Assembly: GCA_964519015.1 (NCBI GenBank)
Contig: CAZFHZ010000128.1
Span: 1-8,962, forward strand
Source of the DNA: CAZFHZ01 sp964519015
GTDB taxonomy: Bacteria; Blakebacterota; Blakebacteria; Blakebacterales; CAYUVJ01
Length of the DNA: 8,962 nucleotides
Direction: 5' to 3'
Shown one piece after another: positions 1 through 6,865 of the stretch; the stretch's first letter is position 1; every line of letters starts with the position of its first letter. Both the position numbers and the translations under genes were made by a program. The notes under the pieces were generated by a model. That model worked only from the letters and a program-made list of their open reading frames with translations, made no database searches and was not told the DNA's origin.

Positions 1-607
1 ACTACGGCCGCTGGAACGACGGAACCACCTCCAACCCGGTCCCCTTCTACCTGAGCACGGCCGGCTATGGCGCCTTCCGCAACACCTTCACGCCGGGCCG
101 CTACGACTTCCTGGAGCCGCTCCGGTTCTCGCACGACGAAGCCCGGTTCGACTGCTGGTACTTCTTCGGACCCGACCCCAAGAGGATCCTGGAGGGGTAC
201 ACCCTGGTCACCGGCCGTCCCTTTCTGCCGCCCCGCTCGATCGGCTGCCCGTGTTCGTGCGGGCCGGGGCGATCATCCCGATGTACCCGGAGATGCTCCA
301 CGACCGGGAGAAGCCCAAGGACCCGGTGACCCTCGACCTTTATCCCTTCGGCAGTTCGCGTTTCTCGCTCTACGAGGATGACGGACTCACCCGGGGATAC
401 CGGGAGGGAGCCTACGCCCGGACCCTCATCGAGATGGAGGCTCCCCTGATGCTCGCTCCGCCCGGAGGGGCGGTCACCGTCCGGGTCGGTCCGGCCGAGG
501 GCAGCTACGACGGTCAGCCCGCGAGCCGGTCGTGGGTGGTGGACCTCCACCTGCCGGCGGGAGGGGATATTGGGATAGTGGGGGGACCCTGGTGGATCCC
601 AAGATAA
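1..607 (+). pseudogene. GH31 glycoside hydrolase (alpha-glucosidase/alpha-xylosidase family), 5' partial, catalytic barrel deleted and frame shifted
   Basis: Two pieces of one GH31 protein are visible. Piece one runs from base 3 in the frame TAC GGC CGC. It reads YGRWNDGTTSNPVPFYLST, then GYGAFRNT, YFFGPDPKRILEGYTLVTGR and PFLPPR, the usual end of the GH31 N-terminal domain just before the (beta/alpha)8 barrel. Piece two, shifted into the frame that carries base 251, begins APLDRLPVFVRAGAIIPM and continues with LYPFGSS, FSLYEDDGLTRGYREG and a beta-rich tail to the TAA at 605-607. That is the domain following the barrel. Intact family members have several hundred residues between these motifs, including the catalytic WxDMNE-type strand; here there are essentially none. 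Read straight through, frame one stops at 327-329. Either this is a real pseudogene made by internal deletion, or the assembly collapsed. An apparent start at GTG 251 is internal and not a real start. The family call is strong; the state of the gene in the living organism is uncertain. Confidence 0.75.
230..237 (+). other. Deletion/rearrangement junction inside the GH31 gene (candidate 8-bp microhomology)
   Basis: Both GH31 reading frames stay family-like up to this octamer, GCCCCGCT. Upstream, CTG CCG CCC CGC encodes LPPR, normally followed by Trp (TGG). Downstream, GCC CCG CTC GAT encodes APLD of the post-barrel motif. In an intact gene both sites would therefore be expected to carry GCCCCGCT. 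That is a direct repeat at which slippage, end joining or assembly collapse could remove the barrel. The junction is seen directly; the two ancestral copies are inferred. Confidence 0.55.
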
Positions 608-621
608 AGGACAGGACACCG

Positions 622-858
622 ATGCATCGCTTCAAGATCAGCTCGAAGATCGATCAGCTCCTGGAATACCTGGAGCATGCGCTCGAGGCGGCCCGACATG
701 ACGCCCATGAGCACTCCATCGACGCCAGTCGCATCCTCCAGCATCTCCATGCGGCCCGGGAGGATATGCTCGAGGCGGTCAAGGAGCTGGAGAAGACCAT
801 CCTCACGATCGATGGAAGAACAGCCCAGCCATCCCCGCCGGAGAACGACCAGGCGTAA
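622..858 (+). CDS. Small helical hypothetical protein (78 aa)
   Basis: I do not recognise a family. The ATG at 622 is chosen because it follows a purine-rich stretch (AAGGACAGG, 607-615) at a suitable distance and lies 14 bp after the GH31 stop. An earlier in-frame ATG at 532 would overlap the conserved-frame GH31 tail. The protein starts MHRFKISSKIDQLLEYLEHA and is almost wholly predicted helical: roughly residues 5-30 and 33-62, with Leu/Ile/Ala spaced every three to four positions, rich in Glu and His. A short disordered Pro/Ser/Asn tail follows. It has no signal peptide, membrane segment or Cys, so it is probably cytoplasmic and may form a helical hairpin or coiled coil. Codons are GC-rich at the third position through the helical core, supporting a real gene; the last dozen codons are less biased. 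It may be transcribed with the upstream GH31 gene. Confidence 0.65.
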   Translation: MHRFKISSKIDQLLEYLEHALEAARHDAHEHSIDASRILQHLHAAREDMLEAVKELEKTILTIDGRTAQPSPPENDQA

Positions 859-976
859 ATAACTCTCCGTTCCAGAGCGTCGTATCACCGGGAAGGACCT
901 CGGGGGAGGTTTCCGCCACACCCGGGTCCGGCCGGAACTGCTGCACCGGCCGATCGGGACGGACAGGGAGCGGGAC
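859..976. other. Intergenic gap, 118 bp, with a GC-rich inverted repeat
   Basis: This is the longest non-coding stretch in the window. I see no convincing -35/-10 promoter and no T-run terminator. It holds a perfect 7-bp inverted repeat, CGGCCGG (929-935) and CCGGCCG (946-952), with a 10-nt loop, just upstream of the lipoprotein ribosome binding site. No T-tract follows, so it is not a typical intrinsic terminator. In DNA this GC-rich it could be chance. Confidence 0.4.
965..970 (+). promoter_or_regulatory. Ribosome binding site of the lipoprotein gene
   Basis: AGGGAG lies 6 nt before the ATG at 977. It supports that start over the in-frame ATG at 986, which would shorten the positively charged signal-peptide start. 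Confidence 0.6.
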
Positions 977-1624
977 ATGGTACGGATGGACCGGGTCGGG
1001 ATCGCCTTCATCGGGCTGGCCCTGACCGGCTGCGCCGCCACCCGGCCGCCGTTGCCGTTGGCCGGCGGGTACGACTTCGTTTACCAGGAACAGACCTTCC
1101 GCATCGAGAGCTACTCACCCCCGGGGATGATCGGCTACAACCAGCTCGTCCGGCGGGAGGGGGAACGGATGGTCCCGCTGGCCCTCGACCGCGAGCAGGA
1201 CGGATCGTTGGATGAGGTCGTCCGGGGTGGGGGCCTTTCCCTGGAGGAGGCCCGGCGGATCTACAGTTTCGGGTTGCTCGAGGGGACGCGGCGGGGCCTG
1301 GTCCGGAACATGACCTGGTCGAACGACTTCTCCACGGTCATCGACCACCGGACCTGCGTGCTCACCACCTACGTGCTGGCGGTCGGCGAGGTCTACAACA
1401 AGCTCACCGTGGTGAACACCGACATCGGCCGCCAGGAGGCCGTGCTGACCGACCTGGGGGCCGACGGCTCCATCGACCTGGTCGAGTCGGGTTCGCAGGG
1501 ACGGGCGTACTACCAGACCCTCTACACCCGGGTGCTCCAGAAGGGGATGGAGGACGGGGCCGTGACCCGGTCGGCGGGGACCTACCGGGTGGGCCCCGGC
1601 CCCGATCCAGGTATTACTTCATGA
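977..1624 (+). CDS. Putative lipoprotein with two EF-hand-like acidic loops (215 aa)
   Basis: The N-terminus MVRMDRVGIAFIGLALTGCA is a short lipoprotein signal peptide with lipobox L16-T17-G18-C19. Cys19 would be lipidated, and the following Ala-Ala is compatible with outer-membrane sorting. The mature part is soluble and beta-rich. Two segments follow the calcium-loop pattern D-x-x-x-D-G-x-hydrophobic-D: D71 to V82 (DREQDGSLDEVV) and D159 to E170 (DLGADGSIDLVE). They resemble the single loops found in dockerin-, FG-GAP- or VCBS-type proteins, so calcium binding is possible but unproven. The second loop is better, with an acidic residue at position 12; the first lacks it. I do not recognise the family. 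The start is set by AGGGAG at 965-970. The gene ends 11 bp inside the convergent peptidase gene, so the last codons read antisense to that gene's 3' end. Confidence 0.75.
   Translation: MVRMDRVGIAFIGLALTGCAATRPPLPLAGGYDFVYQEQTFRIESYSPPGMIGYNQLVRREGERMVPLALDREQDGSLDEVVRGGGLSLEEARRIYSFGLLEGTRRGLVRNMTWSNDFSTVIDHRTCVLTTYVLAVGEVYNKLTVVNTDIGRQEAVLTDLGADGSIDLVESGSQGRAYYQTLYTRVLQKGMEDGAVTRSAGTYRVGPGPDPGITS
1614..1624. other. Convergent 3' overlap of 11 bp
   Basis: The peptidase stop (TAA, complement of 1614-1616) and the lipoprotein stop (TGA, 1622-1624) interlock, so each gene ends inside the other. There is no room for a terminator between them, and the two transcripts must overlap as antisense. 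Confidence 0.85.
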
Positions 1625-3713
1625 TGAGGTTCTCGATGAAGAACTCCATCATGCGGTCCTGGTTGATCCCGGAGTGCCCCCGGTCGGGACCCACCTGAAC
1701 TTCGAAGCTCTTGCCGGCCCGCTGAAGGGCGGCGATGAGCTGCATCGCGTTGTTCGGGTGGACGTTGTTGTCCGCCGTCCCGTAGTAGATCATCAGCCGG
1801 CCGTCCAGCTTGTCGGCGTAGTTCATGGCGTTGCCCGCTTCATACCCTTCCTGGTTCTCCTGCGGGATCCACATGTAGCGCTCGGTGTAGATGGAGTCGT
1901 AGTGGTACCAGGCGGTCACCGCCGAGGAGGCCGAGGCGGCATAGAAGACCTCGGGGTGCCGGAGCAGACACATGGCCGAGGCGTAGCCGCCGTAGGAGGT
2001 ACCGTAGATGCCGACCCGCTCCCGGTTTAGGTAGGGGCGGTCCCAGAGCCCGCGCACCCCCGCCGCCTGGTCGTCCATCTCGACCGTACCCAGGTGCTGG
2101 TATATGGCGTCGAGGAACCGCTTGCCGCGGCCGGCTGCGCTACGCGAGTCGAGCGAGGCGACCAGGAACCCGTACTCGGTCAGCGGGCTGGGGGTGGTGA
2201 AGATCTCCCGGGCCCCGTTGGTGGCCGGGCCGCCGTAGACGCTGACCAGCAGGGGGTACTTCTTGCCGGGATCGAAGTTGGAGGGAAATTGAAGGATCCC
2301 GTGCAGCTCGGTCACCCCGTCCGCCGCCTGGTAGGTGAACAGCTCCGCCTTCTTCAGACCCAGCTGCTCGAACCGGGTCATGTCACTCTGGACGATCTCG
2401 GCGACCAGCTTCCCCTCGGCATCCATCAGTCGCGTTGCGGGGGGTACATCGTGGGTCTGGACGACATCGACGAAGAAGCGGCCGTCCGGTGAGAGGCTGA
2501 CCTGGTGGTTGAGGGTGGGGTCGGTCAGGCGCTTGTCCCCCTTGCCGTCCAGTCCCACCCGGTGGAGCTGCATCTTCATGTGGTTGTCGCCGTCGCGGGC
2601 CAGGTACCAGAGGACCTTCGCCTTCTCGTCCACCCGCACGATGCTGCCCACCTCGAAGGGATGATTGGTCAGGGTGGCCAGGAGTTGCCCGCTGATGTCA
2701 TACAGGTAGAAGTTGGCGAAGCCGGTCCGCTCACTGGTCAGGATGAACCGCTTCCCATCCTCGAGCCAGTTCAGGGCGGGCGTGTTGTCGGTCCAGCTCG
2801 GCAGCCACTCCTCCCGCACGATGACGCGGCACCTGCCGGTGGCCGGGTCGGCCGCGCAGAACTCCATGATGTTCTGCCGCCGGTTGGTCCGGTTGAAGAG
2901 CAGCTCGGTGCCGTCGGGGGACCAGGTGACGCGGTAGGCATAGTGCCCGACCACATCGTTGGTGAAGGGCTGCCCGCCCCGCACATCCACCTTGGTGGAG
3001 CGCCGGGTGGCTAGGTCGTAGATGTAGATGTCGGCCACCGGGTTCGGCTCACCCGACTTCGGGTAGGCCTCGATGTCCTCCGAGCTGTAGAGCTTGGTCT
3101 GATCCAGCTCCAGGAAGTAGTCGGGGACCGGGCTCTCGTCGAAACGGTAGTAGGCGATCTTCTTCGAGTCGGGGGACCACCACATGGCGGTGTTCTGACT
3201 CAGTTCCTCCCCGTAGACCCAGCTGGCCGTGCCGTACTTGATGCGGGTCTGGACGTTCCCGTCGGTGGAGAGCGCCGTCTCGTTGCCCCCCTCCGGGTCG
3301 CTCAGCCAGATGTTCCGGTCGCGGTAGAAGGCCTTGTGGGCACTGTCGGGGGAGAGGGCCTCGGTGAACTGTCGCCCCCGCGCCGGGCCACCGGGCCGGC
3401 GGCCGCCGGCGCCCATCTGGCGCTCGGGGGCCGGACCGATGTCGGTGGCCTGGTGGGCGCGGACGTCGTAGCGGTACTGCCGGTCGTTCCAGGTGTATTC
3501 GAACGAGCGCCCGTCCTCGCTCCAGGCGACCCGCAGGGCGCCGGAGATGAAGACCACTCCCCGCATCTCCTGGCTCATCTGCTGGTAACGGTCGTATCCC
3601 GGCATCGTCTTGAGCCGGTCCTGCCCCCGGGCGGTGCCCGCGGCCAGGCTCGCGAGTACGAAGAGCGCCGCGAAGGGGATCGAGATCCAGCGCGCGAGTC
3701 TGTGGTTCCTCAT
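1614..3713 (-). CDS. Secreted dipeptidyl peptidase IV, peptidase family S9B (699 aa)
   Basis: This serine exopeptidase should release N-terminal X-Pro or X-Ala dipeptides. Residues 1-30 are a signal peptide with likely cleavage at ARG|QD, so it acts in the periplasm or outside. Residues about 50-470 form the eight-bladed propeller, with WVYGEEL at 165-171; Glu169-Glu170 match the pair that binds the substrate amino terminus in human DPP4. Next are WWSPDSKKIAYYRFDES (178-194) and the alpha/beta-hydrolase domain. That domain has oxyanion Tyr493 (VYGGP), nucleophile Ser573 (GTSYGGY), Tyr605 and Tyr609 (YDSIYTERYM, matching human Tyr662 and Tyr666), Asp648 (GTADNNVH) and His680 (DRGHSG). All key residues are present and the length is normal. 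GTSYGG replaces the GWSYGG of animal enzymes. A Gly/Arg/Pro-rich stretch at 101-114 looks like a flexible loop. The ATG at 3713 has only a weak AGG upstream (3718-3720). It is the last gene of a minus-strand operon. Confidence 0.93.
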   Translation of the reverse strand: MRNHRLARWISIPFAALFVLASLAAGTARGQDRLKTMPGYDRYQQMSQEMRGVVFISGALRVAWSEDGRSFEYTWNDRQYRYDVRAHQATDIGPAPERQMGAGGRRPGGPARGRQFTEALSPDSAHKAFYRDRNIWLSDPEGGNETALSTDGNVQTRIKYGTASWVYGEELSQNTAMWWSPDSKKIAYYRFDESPVPDYFLELDQTKLYSSEDIEAYPKSGEPNPVADIYIYDLATRRSTKVDVRGGQPFTNDVVGHYAYRVTWSPDGTELLFNRTNRRQNIMEFCAADPATGRCRVIVREEWLPSWTDNTPALNWLEDGKRFILTSERTGFANFYLYDISGQLLATLTNHPFEVGSIVRVDEKAKVLWYLARDGDNHMKMQLHRVGLDGKGDKRLTDPTLNHQVSLSPDGRFFVDVVQTHDVPPATRLMDAEGKLVAEIVQSDMTRFEQLGLKKAELFTYQAADGVTELHGILQFPSNFDPGKKYPLLVSVYGGPATNGAREIFTTPSPLTEYGFLVASLDSRSAAGRGKRFLDAIYQHLGTVEMDDQAAGVRGLWDRPYLNRERVGIYGTSYGGYASAMCLLRHPEVFYAASASSAVTAWYHYDSIYTERYMWIPQENQEGYEAGNAMNYADKLDGRLMIYYGTADNNVHPNNAMQLIAALQRAGKSFEVQVGPDRGHSGINQDRMMEFFIENLIMK

Positions 3714-3741
3714 GGTGCCTGCCCCCGCTTCTCAGTGTGGA

Positions 3742-3759
3742 GACCGGCTGCTGCCGGTC
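3742..3759 (-). other. Intercistronic stem-loop between the GH-like and peptidase genes
   Basis: GACCGGC (3742-3748) and GCCGGTC (3753-3759) form a perfect 7-bp stem with a 4-nt loop, placed within the 53-bp gap between the two genes. On the minus-strand transcript no U-run follows, so it is not a canonical terminator. It could stabilise the upstream mRNA end, mark a processing site or reduce read-through. The structure is seen; the role is inferred. Confidence 0.5.
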
Positions 3760-3766
3760 GACAAGA

Positions 3767-6700
3767 TCATGGCCTCGGACCGACCGGGCCGTCGGGGGCC
3801 GGTCGTCCCTGGAGTTGCAGTATCATCCCGCCCCCCGGTTCGAGGGTCAAGGTGATCGCTCCCCCCCGGAGCTCGAGCCGGGCGGCCTCCTGGAGCCCGG
3901 CCACGGCCGGTGCGGTCACCTCGACCGTGCGCGGGTCGAGTCCCAGGGCGGACCAGTCCACCTCCAGACGGATCTCGACCGGGGTCTCGGCCCAGCTGGC
4001 CAGGGCGAGGAGGGCCCGGCCCTCCGCCTGCCAGGTCGTGGCCAGCACATCGCGGCGGCCGGTCCCGACCGGACCCCCGGGCACCCACCAGCCGATCATT
4101 TCACTCTCCTGGATGCGGAAGGCATCCCAGAGACGCCAGATCGGGCTCGGGTCGTGTCCGTCGTAGGGCTGCCGGTTGGTCATCCCGAAGAGCAGCCCCC
4201 GCCACGGATTCCCGCCGTCCTGCAGCATCTCCCCCATGAGCCCGAAGGGGATGCCGGAGACCTCCACCAGCCAGAAGTCGGGGGCCGAACCGTAGTCGAA
4301 GTACTCCCCGAACCAGAGCCGGTCGAGGTAGGGGAAGTGCTCCAGGTAGAGGTTGGCGCTGTTGGCGAACCCGTCGCGGGGATTGAACTGGTTGGCCGAG
4401 TGCAGGTCGATCAGCTGGCCGGGGCCCCCCGCGTCCAGGATCCGCCGGACCCGCTTCATGACCGTCCGGTCGAAGGCCACGTCGTCGATGTAGAGCCCGT
4501 CGATCCCCACGTTGCGCACCAGCCAGTCGAGCCCTTCCAGGTAGTAGTTGTGCCAGCGGGAGACGCCGCTGGTGACCATCGCGGCATCCTCGTAGCGGGG
4601 GACGAACCAGCCGGCGATGTAATCGGAGCCCAGATGCTCCTGCAGCCAGGAGTAGCCGCCGCCGGGGCCGGAAGCGAGCACCTCGCTGCCCAGGCTGCGG
4701 AGCATGAAGAGCTCGGGGGCCCGGTTGGCCAGCTCCCGCACCGTGTAGTAGATCTTCACCCGCATCCCCCGCTTGTGCGCCTGCTCGATGTACGCCTTCA
4801 TCTCGGCCGGACGCAGGAAGGGGTAGTTGATGAAGGGATTGATCTCGGTGGCGTGGTGGACGTTGATGACGTTGGCTCCCATCGCCTGGATCTCCTCCAC
4901 CGGCGCGAAACGGTGGTGGAAGCGGGTCGACCACTGCTGGGCGGTGTCGATCGGCCGGAAGGGGGTCACGGTGAGGCGGAAATCGAAGCGCAGGGTCTCC
5001 CCGGACCGCAGGGTGCGGGGACCGCTGAAGCAGGTCACCTGGAAGGTCTCGCCTTCTTCCCGCATCCGGCAGCCCCCCCGGCCGTCGTTGGCCCAGGAGA
5101 GGGGCATCACCAGGGGTTTGAGCTGGTAGAAATTGGTGTTGAGGGGGCGGGCGTAGTGCTCGTCCTTGAGCAGGAACTGCAGCCCGGCGTTCACGTCCCC
5201 GATCCAGGCGCTGTCCTGGTTCTTCTCCACCCCCCAGCTCCATTCGAACGAAGCGGGGCGTTCGCCTCCCCGGTACCCCAGTCCCATCATGTAACGGGCT
5301 ACCTCCCGGACCAGGGGGATCTCCAGGCTCACGTCCTGGAGCGGGACCGGGCGGTCCGCACTCAGGGCGACCTGGAACTCGATCGTGCCGTCGAACTCCA
5401 TCTCGGCCCGCACATCGAGCGCCAGGCCTTCGGCCCGGGCATGGTCCTCCCAGACCGCCTCTCCCTCCCGGCGGCTGGTGAATCGGGGTCCCGACCCCGT
5501 CCAGGGGAGCACCCGTCCCTGGGCGGTGGTGACGTCCAGACGCACAGGTGCGGCCAGCAGCTCGCGCCCCTCGGTCGTCAAGCGGGTCATGGTGGGCGCG
5601 AAGAAGGTCCGGATGCTCCGGGGGAGACCGTGGTCTCCCAGGCGGACTTCCCGCCCCAGCACGCGGACGGTGGAGCCGTTCACCTCGACGGGGGTGTAGG
5701 GGGCCACCACCGTCTCCTCGAGGGCGATCCGCGAATCGAGCCAGCGGAGGCGGGAGAGGCGTTCCGGCTCATCGTCGCCGCCGTGCTCGATCCGGCCCGG
5801 GGCGACCACCACCTCGAGTGCGATCCCCTGATCGGCCTGCCCGGCGGCCCCCACGCTCACCCGTCCGGTGTAGCTTCCCGGCGCGGCTTCCGGGGGCACC
5901 TGCAGACCGCACCAGAGCGCCTGCACCTTCCCCGAATCCACCGCCACGCTCCGCCGGAAGGCCCGGCCGGTCCAGTCGACCCCGCCGGTGTTGAAACAGG
6001 TGAGCGAATCGGCCGGGATGACCGGCCGGCCTCCGGCCCCGACCAGCGGGGTGAAGACCACCCGCACCTCCTCCAGGAAGCGGCCCATCGCCCAGACTCC
6101 GACCTGGAAGGCGACGTACTCCCCCCGCTGCGCCTCCAGGCGCAGTCCGGGGGAGGGGCCTGCGGCGGTCCAGCGCTGCGGCAGATCGTCCGTCATCCGG
6201 ATCGGGAAGGAACGGCTCTCGGGGAAGAGGAGGAAGTCCCGGTCGGGGAAGCGGGCCTTGAGCGCCGCGGTTTCCCCCCCGGTGGCGATCACCTCCATCG
6301 GCCAGAAGCTGTGGAAGTCGTCCACCGCTTCCAGGGCCACCGTGACCGCCTCCGGCAGCCTCCGCCAGGCCCCCGCGGGGAGTTCCTCCTCCCGCAGCCG
6401 GTGCCGGGCCCGCCAGGCGGGATCGGCCCGGTCGACCGGCTCCGGATAGCTCACCCGCGGGTAGTTGCGACCGCTGCTGACATAGGGGAGGTAGTAGACG
6501 AAGTACTCCCCCGGTCCGGCGGCCGGGCGGAAGGCGAGGAGGCCCTCCTCCCGGCCGATGGCGATGCGGACCAGGTCGTCGATCCGCCGGCCGGCCGGAT
6601 CGTAGAGGAGGACCTCCTTGTTCTCCGGTCCGATGTCGCGACGGCGCCAGGGGATGCGCACCCGGACCGCCTCGGCGCCGGTGGTGACCCGGACCACCGC

Positions 6701-6850
6701 CCGGTGGTTGCCCAGGGAGTCGGCGGCCCAGGCCCCGGTCCGCCAGGCCACCTCCTGAGCCCGGGCGGTCCCGGACCCGGGCCGGGGGAGGAAGGACGCC
6801 AGCAGGACCAGCCCGGCCAGCAGGGAGCAGGGACCTCGCCGTGCCATCAC
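3767..6850 (-). CDS. Secreted glycoside-hydrolase-like protein, DUF6067-type (1027 aa)
   Basis: A signal peptide with cleavage at ARA|QE (residues 31/32) indicates export. Residues about 35-350 look like N-terminal beta-sandwiches; EYVAFQVGVWA (244-254) and LWCGLQVPPEAAPGSYTG (312-329) are typical of domains that precede GH123- or DUF4091-like barrels. Residues about 370-630 are another beta-rich region, with WIGDVNAGLQ (549-558). A TIM-barrel-like part follows: NVINVHHATEINPFINYPFL (660-679), MRVKIYYTVREL (696-707), NVGIDGLYIDDVAFDR (780-795), LIDLHSAN (813-820) and LWFGEYFDY (845-853). A small C-terminal beta domain ends the protein (about 935-1015). Candidate catalytic acids are Glu669, Asp789/Asp790, Asp815 and Glu849; this is inference. 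From memory it matches proteins labelled DUF6067 or glycoside hydrolase domain; no substrate is known to me. The start may be GTG 6850 or the adjacent ATG 6847; both share the same strong ribosome binding site. Confidence 0.8.
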   Translation of the reverse strand: MMARRGPCSLLAGLVLLASFLPRPGSGTARAQEVAWRTGAWAADSLGNHRAVVRVTTGAEAVRVRIPWRRRDIGPENKEVLLYDPAGRRIDDLVRIAIGREEGLLAFRPAAGPGEYFVYYLPYVSSGRNYPRVSYPEPVDRADPAWRARHRLREEELPAGAWRRLPEAVTVALEAVDDFHSFWPMEVIATGGETAALKARFPDRDFLLFPESRSFPIRMTDDLPQRWTAAGPSPGLRLEAQRGEYVAFQVGVWAMGRFLEEVRVVFTPLVGAGGRPVIPADSLTCFNTGGVDWTGRAFRRSVAVDSGKVQALWCGLQVPPEAAPGSYTGRVSVGAAGQADQGIALEVVVAPGRIEHGGDDEPERLSRLRWLDSRIALEETVVAPYTPVEVNGSTVRVLGREVRLGDHGLPRSIRTFFAPTMTRLTTEGRELLAAPVRLDVTTAQGRVLPWTGSGPRFTSRREGEAVWEDHARAEGLALDVRAEMEFDGTIEFQVALSADRPVPLQDVSLEIPLVREVARYMMGLGYRGGERPASFEWSWGVEKNQDSAWIGDVNAGLQFLLKDEHYARPLNTNFYQLKPLVMPLSWANDGRGGCRMREEGETFQVTCFSGPRTLRSGETLRFDFRLTVTPFRPIDTAQQWSTRFHHRFAPVEEIQAMGANVINVHHATEINPFINYPFLRPAEMKAYIEQAHKRGMRVKIYYTVRELANRAPELFMLRSLGSEVLASGPGGGYSWLQEHLGSDYIAGWFVPRYEDAAMVTSGVSRWHNYYLEGLDWLVRNVGIDGLYIDDVAFDRTVMKRVRRILDAGGPGQLIDLHSANQFNPRDGFANSANLYLEHFPYLDRLWFGEYFDYGSAPDFWLVEVSGIPFGLMGEMLQDGGNPWRGLLFGMTNRQPYDGHDPSPIWRLWDAFRIQESEMIGWWVPGGPVGTGRRDVLATTWQAEGRALLALASWAETPVEIRLEVDWSALGLDPRTVEVTAPAVAGLQEAARLELRGGAITLTLEPGGGMILQLQGRPAPDGPVGPRP

Positions 6851-6854
6851 CGGT

Positions 6855-6865
6855 TCACCTCCCCT
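6855..6865 (-). promoter_or_regulatory. Strong ribosome binding site overlapping the upstream stop codon
   Basis: On the minus strand AGGGGAGGTGA precedes the GH-like gene. GGAGGTGA fully matches the anti-Shine-Dalgarno end of 16S rRNA, and its TGA (6855-6857) is the stop codon of the DUF5107/TPR gene. From GGAGG the gap is 7 nt to GTG 6850 and 10 nt to ATG 6847, slightly favouring GTG. Ribosomes finishing the first gene end on the binding site of the second, which implies translational coupling. Confidence 0.8.

Noticed and set aside
251..607. A stand-alone 118-residue protein starting at GTG 251
   Set aside because: Residues just upstream (APLDRLP) continue the GH31 motif, so GTG 251 encodes an internal Val of a truncated GH31 gene, not a start.
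929..952. The 7-bp inverted repeat as an intrinsic terminator
   Set aside because: There is no T-run after either arm on either strand, and such GC palindromes are common in this base composition.
4101..5243. Second minus-strand open frame of about 380 codons inside the GH-like gene
   Set aside because: A shifted-frame shadow rich in Arg, Gly and Pro; the GH-like motifs are all in the other frame.
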